From positions 207,369 through 271,368 of the forward strand of contig QCGD01000002.1 in assembly GCA_003280025.1 (NCBI GenBank): a stretch of DNA of 64,000 nucleotides, read 5' to 3'. Position numbers and translations under genes: made by a program. This document shows positions 6,935 through 15,367 of this stretch, one piece after another. The stretch comes from Prochlorococcus sp. AG-363-P06. Lineage in GTDB: Bacteria > Cyanobacteriota > Cyanobacteriia > PCC-6307 > Cyanobiaceae. The notes under the pieces are model-generated. The model saw only the letters and a list, made by a program, of their open reading frames with translations. It ran no database searches and was not told the DNA's origin. Within the stretch, counting starts at the first letter, position 1. The number at the start of each line of letters is the position of its first letter.

Positions 6935-8338
6935 CTAGACATAAAGATCAGCCTTAGGATAGCCGATTCTTTTTTGTCTTTCTATTCTACTCTTATATAG
7001 CGCCTGCCAAAGTGCACTTAATAGCAAAAGAATTCCAAGTCTGCCTACGAACATCCCAAGAATTAGAATAAATTGGCCAAAGTGATTTAATTTAGCCGTT
7101 AAACCAATATCAAAACCAACTGTTGCGAATGCGGAAATGCAAGTGAACAGAATTTCTAGGAATGTAAAAGATTCTTTTTTAATAAAAGTATTAGTTGTGC
7201 TCAATAGCATTGCCATCAAGAGTACAAAAAGTAGAGATCCAACTGTTATACCAACAGCTTTAAGAATAACCTTATCCGAAATTAATCTATTACTTATAAT
7301 TACATCTTTCTGTCCTCTTAAAGTTGATCTAGTTGCTGCCATCAAGGCAATAAATGTTGTTGTTTTAATGCCACCACCAGTACCACCAGTACTTGCTCCA
7401 ATAAACATTAAAGTCATTAATAATAAAAGACCTGTATCTGAAACCGAATTCAATGATATTGGGAAATTTGTAAATCCTGCTGTCCTAGCACTAACAGTTT
7501 CAAACACAGATGATAATAACTTTTCAAAGAAATTCAAATCATTAAAAAATTGACTATTTAGTAGGGTCTCTGTCACAAAAAACCCCAATGAGCCAAATAC
7601 TATTAAAGAGAGGCTTGTTCTCAGAACCAATCTAGAATGAAGATTCAATTTTCTATATGAAAGATTCTTTTTATTACTCCAAATATCATCAATTACTCTC
7701 CATCCCAATCCACCCATTACAATAAGAAAAATAAATGTGATATTAACAAAAACATTTGATCTGTAATCCTCAAGACTATTAGCCCATAAAGAAAAACCCG
7801 CGTTGTTATAAGCAGATATACTGTGAAATATTGAAGACCAAAGTCTTTCCCAATTATTTTGAATATCTACAAATCCAAAAAAATATAATGCAGTTGCTCC
7901 AAAAGAAATAATACAAGTTGCAGTAATTGCAATGCTTTGAAAAGTTCTACCTATACCTCCAACTCCAAATTCATCCAGAGTCTTTCCTTTATCCAACCTA
8001 GTTCTTAACTGAGTACCTTTTACAACAAACCCTTGCAAAAAAGTAGTAATGGCCATTAATCCTAAGCCTCCGGATAAGAGCATAAAAGCTAAGAAAATTT
8101 GACCGAAAATATTTAAATCTACACCAACATCAATAATAGTTAATCCTGTAACCGTTATTGCAGAAGTAGATGTAAAAAATGCTTCCCACAATCCTACTTT
8201 TGTTGAAGAACATAAAGGAGAACTGATAATTAAAGTTCCCAAAAAAATAATAATTAATCCCGTAACAATCGTAAATTGAGGAACAGATAGCTTTCTGTAA
8301 ACTTCTTTTAAACTATAAGTAGAGCTTTTAAATTTCAC
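6935..8338 (-). CDS. ktrB: KtrB/TrkH-family K+ (Na+-coupled) transporter membrane subunit
   Basis: A 467-residue polytopic membrane protein with the repeated membrane-pore-membrane units of the Trk/Ktr/HKT superfamily. Pore-loop segments are visible as STSAITVTGLTI, SISAYNNAGFSL, SARTAGFTNF and ISAFATVGFD, the four loops that carry the selectivity-filter glycines. In cyanobacteria the Ktr system takes up potassium with sodium dependence, for osmotic and pH balance. It lies between the SLC13-like gene (9-base gap) and ktrA, supporting co-expression. Ion preference cannot be proved from sequence. Confidence 0.9.
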   Translation of the reverse strand: MKFKSSTYSLKEVYRKLSVPQFTIVTGLIIIFLGTLIISSPLCSSTKVGLWEAFFTSTSAITVTGLTIIDVGVDLNIFGQIFLAFMLLSGGLGLMAITTFLQGFVVKGTQLRTRLDKGKTLDEFGVGGIGRTFQSIAITATCIISFGATALYFFGFVDIQNNWERLWSSIFHSISAYNNAGFSLWANSLEDYRSNVFVNITFIFLIVMGGLGWRVIDDIWSNKKNLSYRKLNLHSRLVLRTSLSLIVFGSLGFFVTETLLNSQFFNDLNFFEKLLSSVFETVSARTAGFTNFPISLNSVSDTGLLLLMTLMFIGASTGGTGGGIKTTTFIALMAATRSTLRGQKDVIISNRLISDKVILKAVGITVGSLLFVLLMAMLLSTTNTFIKKESFTFLEILFTCISAFATVGFDIGLTAKLNHFGQFILILGMFVGRLGILLLLSALWQALYKSRIERQKRIGYPKADLYV

Positions 8339-8347
8339 TTTTTTAGT

Positions 8348-10156
8348 TTATTGAAAATTTAAAATTATCAATGCTGGAACTATTAATGACATTATAATTG
8401 TTAATCCTGCTCCATATTTTGCTATATCAAAGAATCTATATCTTCCAGGACCGTAAACCATTAAATTGGTTTGATAACCCATAGGTGTCAAGAAAGATTG
8501 ACTTGCTCCGAACAAAACAAGCATTATTAAAGCATTGGGCGAGATGCCTAAAACAGGAGATAACTCAATAACAACGGGTAATATGAGAGCAACTGAAGCG
8601 GCGTTACTAATAAATTGAGTAAGAATAACAGTCGAAACAAAAATTACTAACAATGCAAAGTAAAGTGGCATTCCATTTAAAGCAAAATCCAGATTGAAGG
8701 CTATTAAATCTGCTAACCCTGTTACTTGCATTGCTACACTAAAACAAGATAATGAACCCAGCAATAAAATAACGTCTAATCTAATTGATTTTTGTATCTC
8801 TGCAGGCCGCAAACATCCAAAAGCAACCATTGCAATTACAGCTAAAAGAACAGATCCTACTAATGGAACATTAGAAATAGAGGGTAAAATAACCATTCCT
8901 ATTGCGATTGCAATGGCAATAGGTTTTTTTACTAAAACGGGTAAATCATCATCAAATTGATCCAAAATCAACAAATCATTACTAGCCTGTAGACCTCTTA
9001 TTGAATCTAAAGGAGCTTGTAATAATAAAACATCGCCCGCTCTTAACACAGCTTGACCCAACCTCTCCTGAACAGTTTGCTGACCTCTTCTTAGTGCCAA
9101 CACCGTTGCATTATGACGCTGTCTGAATCTTAGTTCTCTCAAACTTGCGCCAGCTAAAGTTGAGCCAGATGGCAACAACGCTTCAAACGTTTTAGTACCC
9201 TCTTCATCTGGGAAAAGATTGGCACCACCTAAAGATCTCTTGTTTTCAGCCAATAAAATAGTATGTTCTTGCTGCAGACGCAATAAGTCTGATCTCGTAA
9301 CACGTATTATTAATCTATCTTCAGGCTCAATCTTTCGATCTGCGAGTGGAGGAAGTATAACTTTTCCATTTCGTTGCAACTCCAGAACATCGACATCAAA
9401 TCTTCTTTGTAATCTACTATTTCTAACTGATTGACCAACCAATTCGGATTGAGGAGGGATAGTAACTTCTGTAAAATAAATATTCATATCTGCATTTTTG
9501 ATAAAATCTTTATCTCTTCCTCTATCCGGCAAAAGGAAATCAGAAACTATAATCATATAAATTGTTCCTATCAACCAAACCGGAATGCCAATTGCAGTTA
9601 AACTAAATAATTCCAAGGCTCCATAACCTAATTGCTGACTAATATCACTTACAAGAAGATTTACTGAGCTTCCTAATAGTGTCAGTGTTCCACCTAATAA
9701 AGTTGCGAAAGAAAGAGGTAATAAGACTTTTGATGGTGAAATTTTCCGCCTTGCACACCAACCTTCAATCAATGGCAATAAAGATGCTACTACTGGTGTA
9801 TTAGGAACGATCCCTGAAATTGGAGCAATTAAAAAAGCTATTAATGAAATTAATTTTCTAGGTGTTTTAACATTTTCAGAAGAAATCAATTCTCTGACTC
9901 TATCTAATGCACCACTCTTAAATAAAGCAGATGAAACTGCAAATAGACCCATAAGAGTAATTAAAGATGGGCTACCAAATCCAGATAAAGCTTTTTCCGG
10001 AGTAAGAACACCAGTGACAATAAATATTCCAACGCATAATAAACCAGTTAATTCAGGTGCAATAGTATTTTTTATAAATAAAAATATTGACATAGCTAAA
10101 ACTAATAGAGTTATTAACGCATCAAAATTATTACTAACAAAAGAAATGAAATTCAT
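8348..10156 (-). CDS. SLC13/DASS-type permease with two RCK_C domains
   Basis: About 602 residues. Membrane helices at the N and C thirds frame two cytoplasmic RCK_C (TrkA-C) domains at about residues 200-370 (one carries VGQSVRNSRLQRRFDVDVLE, the next SLRELRFRQRHNATVLALRR). This is the layout of bacterial SLC13/CitT-like permeases, some linked to sulfate or other anion uptake with sodium. The preceding in-frame TTG at 10213 would overlap the upstream gene; the ATG at 10156 gives the better N terminus (MNFISFVSNNFDAL). Co-location with ktrAB and an NADH dehydrogenase suggests a sodium- or redox-linked ion homeostasis unit. Substrate unknown. Confidence 0.85.
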   Translation of the reverse strand: MNFISFVSNNFDALITLLVLAMSIFLFIKNTIAPELTGLLCVGIFIVTGVLTPEKALSGFGSPSLITLMGLFAVSSALFKSGALDRVRELISSENVKTPRKLISLIAFLIAPISGIVPNTPVVASLLPLIEGWCARRKISPSKVLLPLSFATLLGGTLTLLGSSVNLLVSDISQQLGYGALELFSLTAIGIPVWLIGTIYMIIVSDFLLPDRGRDKDFIKNADMNIYFTEVTIPPQSELVGQSVRNSRLQRRFDVDVLELQRNGKVILPPLADRKIEPEDRLIIRVTRSDLLRLQQEHTILLAENKRSLGGANLFPDEEGTKTFEALLPSGSTLAGASLRELRFRQRHNATVLALRRGQQTVQERLGQAVLRAGDVLLLQAPLDSIRGLQASNDLLILDQFDDDLPVLVKKPIAIAIAIGMVILPSISNVPLVGSVLLAVIAMVAFGCLRPAEIQKSIRLDVILLLGSLSCFSVAMQVTGLADLIAFNLDFALNGMPLYFALLVIFVSTVILTQFISNAASVALILPVVIELSPVLGISPNALIMLVLFGASQSFLTPMGYQTNLMVYGPGRYRFFDIAKYGAGLTIIMSLIVPALIILNFQ

Positions 10157-10205
10157 GTCAAACTTATTTAACTCAATATACCCAAAAACAATATCCCAAA
10201 AAAGT

Positions 10206-11399
10206 TTAATCAAATTTTTTATCTTTTTGAAAAAAGTGACTGACTATAGATTTTTTGTGAAATACCCAAGAAGTAGCAGATTTTAAGCTTTTGCCTAAAT
10301 CAGGCAATTTTGAGGCATATATCAATCTTCTCGCTTCAAATGCTAATTTACCTGACAAAGTAATACCAAGTGCCGAAATTGAGGCTTGACCAATCCCTAA
10401 ACTGATCATTTCACCATTATCTTGGAATTCAAATGGTAAAAGATTTTTACCCTGAGTTAAAAGGTCTAAATTTCTAGCAAGATGGTTTCCTTCTTGAATA
10501 GCAACTTGAGCAGTTAAAGGTAAATCTTCCATCCCTTTAATTATTGATATATCACCAATCGCAAAACAATTCATATTTTTTTCTATTTGAAATTTATCAT
10601 TCACTACAATTCTTCCATTTATCTTTGGTATCTCATTATCCAGATAAGACAGATTAGATTTAACACCAGCAGTCCAAATAACAATATCCTGATCCAAATT
10701 CGTTATTCCAGAATTATTAGCAAAACTAATTTTTTGTTGAGAAACTTCTTTGACAATAGAATTTAAAAGAACATTTATTTTTCTAATTTCTAAAGCTTTC
10801 TCGGCTTCTTCACGATTAAAAATTTTATTTTTACTTAAAATCTCATTAGATCTTTCAATTATATTAATTTCAAACTGGCCTTGATAAATATCATTAATTT
10901 TGCAAGCTATTTCAACTCCAGAGGGTCCACCACCAACGATAAACAACTTCAGAGGAGAAATACTTTTATTCGATTTTGCTAAAATAGATTTTAACTTGTT
11001 TAGATCATTTATATTATTGAAAAAATAACAGTTTTCATCTACGCCTTTAATTGAGAAACTATTAGGTACAGATCCAGTACAAATTACAAGGTATTGATAA
11101 CTAATTTGTAAATCATCCCTAAATTCGAGAATTTTTTCATTGAATTTAATTTTTTTTAAGCAATTCCTCAAAAATGTTATCCCTAAATCAGAAAAAATAT
11201 TTGACAATTCCGGAGCAAATTCCCACATTCTTATTTCTTTGCTTAAAACCTCATACATCAGAGGTTTAAATATAAATTTCGACTCAGAATCAACTACAAG
11301 AATTGGCAAAGAGGGATTAAGTCTCTTTAAACTCAAAGCGACTGTCATACCAGCAAAACCCGCTCCAACTATTACTATTGGTTTTTGTATTAATTTCAT
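10206..11399 (-). CDS. Type II NAD(P)H dehydrogenase (NDH-2-like)
   Basis: A 397-residue flavoprotein with an FAD-binding GAGFAG motif at 12-17 after a beta strand (IVIVGAGFAGMTVALSL), a second nucleotide site at about 150 (FIVGGGPSGVEIA) for NAD(P)H, and a conserved CFAIGDI near residue 290 for FAD. These are features of single-subunit, non-proton-pumping NADH:quinone reductases. It is the first gene of the ion-transport unit; annotators have called such copies transport-associated. A redox sensing role rather than bulk respiration is possible, as proposed for cyanobacterial NDH-2 proteins. Confidence 0.85.
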   Translation of the reverse strand: MKLIQKPIVIVGAGFAGMTVALSLKRLNPSLPILVVDSESKFIFKPLMYEVLSKEIRMWEFAPELSNIFSDLGITFLRNCLKKIKFNEKILEFRDDLQISYQYLVICTGSVPNSFSIKGVDENCYFFNNINDLNKLKSILAKSNKSISPLKLFIVGGGPSGVEIACKINDIYQGQFEINIIERSNEILSKNKIFNREEAEKALEIRKINVLLNSIVKEVSQQKISFANNSGITNLDQDIVIWTAGVKSNLSYLDNEIPKINGRIVVNDKFQIEKNMNCFAIGDISIIKGMEDLPLTAQVAIQEGNHLARNLDLLTQGKNLLPFEFQDNGEMISLGIGQASISALGITLSGKLAFEARRLIYASKLPDLGKSLKSATSWVFHKKSIVSHFFQKDKKFD

Positions 11400-11493
11400 T
11401 GGTGAAATATTGTTATACCTAAATGTATTATTAAACTAAACAAATAATATTCAAATTGAGAGAAATAACATTAATCCTATAACAACTAGCAAA

Positions 11494-12213
11494 ATGATTA
11501 AAAAAAAACACGAAGAGGTTCAATCTGATCTAAAAGAACATAATCGGAAGCTTCAAAATATGAATTCCCAAGAAATGCTTTTATGGGGTTATGAGAAGTT
11601 TGATAATGAATTTGCAATTACAACAAGCTTTGGAATCCAGTCGTCTGTACTTTTAAAAATGGTAAGTGACTCTTGCCTACAAAAAAAAATCAAAATATTC
11701 TGGATAGATACTGGTTACTTACCTTCAGAAACATATCAGTACGCTGAAAAGCTCATTAACGATTTATCTCTAGAAATAGAGGTCTTACAAAGTGAACTAT
11801 CTCCAGCAAGAATGGAATCCTTATACGGAAAACTATGGGAAACTAATAAATCTATTGATTTAGATAAATATCATGAAATAAGAAAAATCAAACCTTTAGA
11901 AAATGGTCTAGAAAAACATAATATTCAATGCTGGGCTAGTGGTGTCAGATCGAGCCAAACTAAAAATAGAAATAAAATGAGATTCCTAGATGTAATACGT
12001 GACAGACTCTCTTTAAGGCCGTTATTAAATTGGACAAAAAAAGATATTTTTTATTATATGAAGGAAAATAAATTACCTGACCACCCCCTTTTTCTAAAAG
12101 GGTATTCCACTGTAGGAGATTGGCATTCTAGCTCACCTGATGGTGCAGACAAGCAAGGAAGAGATACAAGATTTAGAGGAGTAAAACAAGAATGTGGATT
12201 ACATACTAACTAA
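11494..12213 (+). CDS. cysH: Phosphoadenylyl-sulfate (PAPS) reductase
   Basis: Reduces PAPS to sulfite in assimilatory sulfur metabolism, using thioredoxin. The 239-residue protein has the adenine nucleotide alpha-hydrolase fold: ITTSFGIQSSVLLKM (P-loop-like), WIDTGYLPSETY, then CWASGVRSSQTKNR and the catalytic C-terminal ECGLHTN. It lacks the paired-cysteine [4Fe-4S] motif of APS reductases, so the E. coli-like PAPS-using type is more likely. It is divergent from the NDH-2 gene and 20 bases upstream of the coaX-like gene, which is likely co-transcribed. Confidence 0.92.
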   Translation: MIKKKHEEVQSDLKEHNRKLQNMNSQEMLLWGYEKFDNEFAITTSFGIQSSVLLKMVSDSCLQKKIKIFWIDTGYLPSETYQYAEKLINDLSLEIEVLQSELSPARMESLYGKLWETNKSIDLDKYHEIRKIKPLENGLEKHNIQCWASGVRSSQTKNRNKMRFLDVIRDRLSLRPLLNWTKKDIFYYMKENKLPDHPLFLKGYSTVGDWHSSSPDGADKQGRDTRFRGVKQECGLHTN

Positions 12214-12233
12214 TTAAATACATAGTTCAGACA

Positions 12234-12920
12234 ATGGTCGCAGATATAAATTTTTTATTAGTCGGTAATAGTAGGCTTCATTGGGCAGAATATTTTCAGA
12301 ATCAATATAAATTCTTTCACACACCAAAAGATTATAAACTTCCAAAAAACATCAATATAAATAGTCTAATTTGGGCTTCGGTAGGACAATCTCCAATGTT
12401 TTTACTGGAAAAAGAAAATGAAATTAAAACTCATGATATTCAATTATCCAATCTACCTGATTATTTTGGCATTGATAGAGCTCTTGCCTGTTTGGCCGCT
12501 CTAAATATTATAGATAACCCTCTTAAGAAGGATTTGCTAATCGTGGATTGTGGAACAATATTATCTCTAACAAAACTTACCGCAAACGGATCTATTATCG
12601 GTGGACAACTTGCTCCAGGATTTCTAACCCAATTAAAATCAATGGAGTACTGCACAAAAAATCTCAAAGTTCCTAAAAAGTATGGAATGCCTGCTGCAGA
12701 TTTTTTATTTAATACTGAGGATGCAATTTTAAAAGGAGTACTTAACTCTATGATTGGGGTTATTAATTTTTCATTTAATCCAGTAAAAGATATTTTGATA
12801 ACCTGCGGCGGAGACTCTGAATTAATTACAAGCATCTTAAAAGCTAAGAAAACAAAAATTATTAATCTACCGAATTTAGTTTTAGAAGGTATGATAATAC
12901 ACTTCAAAAATTCAAAATAA
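12234..12920 (+). CDS. coaX: Type III pantothenate kinase-like protein
   Basis: Would phosphorylate pantothenate in the first step of coenzyme A synthesis. The 228 residues show the ASKHA-fold pattern of CoaX: an N-terminal VGNSRLHW phosphate-loop equivalent, GIDRALACLAAL, then DCGTILSLT and GGQLAPGF, which are the conserved pantothenate-kinase III motifs. The usual N-terminal DxGNT is replaced by LLVGNSR, so the family match is clear but one metal-binding Asp is not obvious. The stop is one base from the convergent bcp gene. Confidence 0.82.
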   Translation: MVADINFLLVGNSRLHWAEYFQNQYKFFHTPKDYKLPKNININSLIWASVGQSPMFLLEKENEIKTHDIQLSNLPDYFGIDRALACLAALNIIDNPLKKDLLIVDCGTILSLTKLTANGSIIGGQLAPGFLTQLKSMEYCTKNLKVPKKYGMPAADFLFNTEDAILKGVLNSMIGVINFSFNPVKDILITCGGDSELITSILKAKKTKIINLPNLVLEGMIIHFKNSK

Positions 12921-12921
12921 A

Positions 12922-13389
12922 TTACTCTAATCCTAGATCTGTAATTATATGATCAGCCATGATCGCCGCTTTTACCTTGAGATATATTTTTTCAATATTA
13001 CCGTCAGCATTAATCAAGAAAGTATTTCTCATCATACCCATATATTCCTTTCCCATAAATTTTTTAAGACCATAGCTATCATAGTCAGAAGACACTTTAC
13101 AAGGTTCAGGATCAGTTAAAAGAATAAAAGGTAAATCAAATTTTTCTACAAACTTTTTATGAGAAGCAGCATTGTCTTTACTAATCCCAAGAACAACTAT
13201 GTTATTCTTCGTAAGCAAGTCCCAATTTTCTTTAAAGTTGCAAGCCTCTTTAGTACATCCCGGGGTGTTATCTTTTGGATAAAAATATAGTATTATTCTT
13301 TTACCTTTGAAATCTTCTAGAGATACTTCATTCTCAAAAGAATCTTTCAACTTAAATTCTGGTGCTTTATCACCAACCTTAAGAGCCAT
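12922..13389 (-). CDS. bcp: Peroxiredoxin, Bcp/PrxQ type
   Basis: A 155-residue thiol peroxidase. PKDNTPGCTKEACNF holds the peroxidatic cysteine (GCT) and, five residues later, the resolving cysteine (AC), the spacing of PrxQ/Bcp proteins. It reduces hydroperoxides with thioredoxin. I start at the ATG at 13389 (MALKVGDKAPEF); a longer frame upstream adds residues not typical of the family. Its first base is the same base pair as the first base of the divergent phosphopantetheinyl transferase frame. Confidence 0.92.
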   Translation of the reverse strand: MALKVGDKAPEFKLKDSFENEVSLEDFKGKRIILYFYPKDNTPGCTKEACNFKENWDLLTKNNIVVLGISKDNAASHKKFVEKFDLPFILLTDPEPCKVSSDYDSYGLKKFMGKEYMGMMRNTFLINADGNIEKIYLKVKAAIMADHIITDLGLE

Positions 13390-14045
13390 TGAAATTATTA
13401 AATAAGTATGAATATAAAATACCAAAAATATGGTTTTATGAGATTAAAGGTGTACAAGATGTCGCAACCGTAAAAGAACTTGAGACTGCAAAAACACTTT
13501 CAGCCTGCAGAGCAAGGATTTTTTTAGAAACTAGAGCTTATATAAGACAATCATTAGCCACAATATTTGATTTAGATCCCCTAGACATTCCACTCAATGC
13601 GCATCCAGGAGAGCCCCCTAAATTACCTATCGAGATGGGGCATATCAGTTTAAGTCATTGCAAAGATGCAATTGTAATCGTTTGGCATAAAAGAAAAATA
13701 GGAATAGATATAGAAAGAACAGATAGGAATTTCAAATATAAGCAATTAGCCAGCAAATATTTTTTCAATGCAAGTGACTTCAACAATAGAAATCCATTCA
13801 CAAAAACTATGATATTAAATCAATGGTGTGCGATTGAAGCGGCCATAAAGTGGGATCATGGCAAATTAGCTAAAGATATAAAACATTGGCAATATTTTCA
13901 AACAAATAAAGAGTTAATCCACAAAAAGAAAAACTTACATTTAAATTTAGCACAAATAAATTTTCATAATTGGACAATAGCTTTAGCTTATAAAGAAAAT
14001 AATTCACTAAATCCTAAAATTATTTGTTGTTCAAAAAATTTTTAA
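13389..14045 (+). CDS. 4'-phosphopantetheinyl transferase, Sfp/HetI type
   Basis: Transfers phosphopantetheine from CoA to acyl carrier proteins. Motifs: IGIDIERTD (Asp107 and Glu109 bind Mg2+) and a later WCAIEAAIKWDHG, the equivalent of W-x-x-KEA-x-x-K. The first Lys of KEA is Ile here, which is unusual. An N-terminal AYIRQSLA and a GEPPKLPIEMGHISLSHCKDA segment fit Sfp-like proteins. No ATG fits the frame; TTG at 13389 is used, sharing one base with the bcp start. The 3' end overlaps the convergent rarA stop by 4 bases. Confidence 0.82.
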   Translation: MKLLNKYEYKIPKIWFYEIKGVQDVATVKELETAKTLSACRARIFLETRAYIRQSLATIFDLDPLDIPLNAHPGEPPKLPIEMGHISLSHCKDAIVIVWHKRKIGIDIERTDRNFKYKQLASKYFFNASDFNNRNPFTKTMILNQWCAIEAAIKWDHGKLAKDIKHWQYFQTNKELIHKKKNLHLNLAQINFHNWTIALAYKENNSLNPKIICCSKNF

Positions 14046-15331
14046 CTTTCTTTTCTTTTACGTAATTCTTCAAATTTGCTTTTCTCCCATCCGTAGTGAC
14101 TGGGTTCCCAAAATTTGAAACCTTTTATTCCATTTGGGAAATATTCTTGTTCTACCCAATGACCTTGATAGTTATGAGGATTCTTATAATTATTAGAATT
14201 ATTTTTTAAATGACTTGGAACTGTAGAAATATTTATAGACTTAATTTTTTCTATTGCTTTAAAAATGGATTTAGTACTATTACTCTTTGGAGAAAGAGCT
14301 AGATATAAAGAAGCTTGTGAAAGAAAAAACAAGCCTTCCGGAAACCCAACTCGATCAAAAGCATCACAGCAAGATTGAACAACAACAATAGCATTGGGAT
14401 CTGCGATCCCAATATCTTCACTGGAAGAAATTAAAAGTCTTCTAAAAATGAAATTGGGATCTTCCCCAGCCTCTACCATATTTGCAAGCCAATATAACGT
14501 CGCATCTGGATCAGAACCTCTAATAGATTTTATAAATGCACTTATAACATCATAATGATTTTGTCCTTTTTTATCGTATACAATATTTTTCTTTTGAATT
14601 GAATCTTCAGCTATAGGTAGATTAATAATAATTTCATTAGCTTCATTCTCTTTAGTTATTCCTATGCCCAACTCTAAAGCGTTAATAAGTGTTCTAGCAT
14701 CACCACCAGAGAATTTAATTAAATGACTGATTGCGTCTTCTGTGATAACAATCTTTTTAGAATCTCTAAGATTTGCATAGTAAGTTATCACTTTTTTAAT
14801 TATTTTTTTCAAATCCTTTTCTTCAAGAGGAAGTAACGTAAAAACACGAGATCTACTAATCAGAGCTTTATTAACTGCAAAAAAAGGATTTTCAGTCGTT
14901 GCACCAATAAACGTGATAGTTCCATTCTCTATCGAGGGTAATAAAGCATCTTGCTGAACTGCAGTAAATCTATGTACCTCATCAATAAACAAAATTGTTT
15001 TCCTATTTGTGCTTATTAATCTTTCCTTTGCATTTGTGATTTCAGTTCTTAATTCTTTAATACTAGACAATACTGCGTTTAATCTTATTAGCTTAGAGCG
15101 CGTATAAGCAGAAATAATTTCAATTAATGTAGTTTTACCCACACCCGGAGGTCCAGAAAAAATAAAATTGCCTACCTTGTCATATAAGATGGCATTTCTC
15201 AACAACGAATTATTTTTTAATATTGATTCTTGACCAAAAAAATCCTCCAAAGTCTTGGGTCTTAATTTATCTGCTAAAGGAGCATTACTCTCGATTTGAT
15301 AATTATGTGTAAAAAGATTTTCTGACTGCAT
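14042..15331 (-). CDS. rarA: Replication-associated recombination protein RarA (MgsA)
   Basis: AAA+ ATPase of the clamp-loader group that acts at stalled replication forks. Walker A is GPPGVGKTT, Walker B ILFIDEVHRF, sensor 1 GATTENP, and the C-terminal MgsA domain includes DVISAFIKSIRGSDPDATLYW and SSEDIG. From the ATG at 15331 the protein is 429 residues, close to the family's usual size. A TTG seven codons upstream is also in frame. It sits 36 bases downstream of the phosphoglucomutase gene on the same strand. Confidence 0.93.
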   Translation of the reverse strand: MQSENLFTHNYQIESNAPLADKLRPKTLEDFFGQESILKNNSLLRNAILYDKVGNFIFSGPPGVGKTTLIEIISAYTRSKLIRLNAVLSSIKELRTEITNAKERLISTNRKTILFIDEVHRFTAVQQDALLPSIENGTITFIGATTENPFFAVNKALISRSRVFTLLPLEEKDLKKIIKKVITYYANLRDSKKIVITEDAISHLIKFSGGDARTLINALELGIGITKENEANEIIINLPIAEDSIQKKNIVYDKKGQNHYDVISAFIKSIRGSDPDATLYWLANMVEAGEDPNFIFRRLLISSSEDIGIADPNAIVVVQSCCDAFDRVGFPEGLFFLSQASLYLALSPKSNSTKSIFKAIEKIKSINISTVPSHLKNNSNNYKNPHNYQGHWVEQEYFPNGIKGFKFWEPSHYGWEKSKFEELRKRKES

Positions 15332-15367
15332 AAAATTTAAATCACCCAACAATCATTGCAATCTAAC

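Noticed and set aside
7137..7553. 138-codon plus-strand frame opposite ktrB
   Set aside because: The minus-strand KtrB-like protein is unmistakable across the same bases; the antisense product has no motif.
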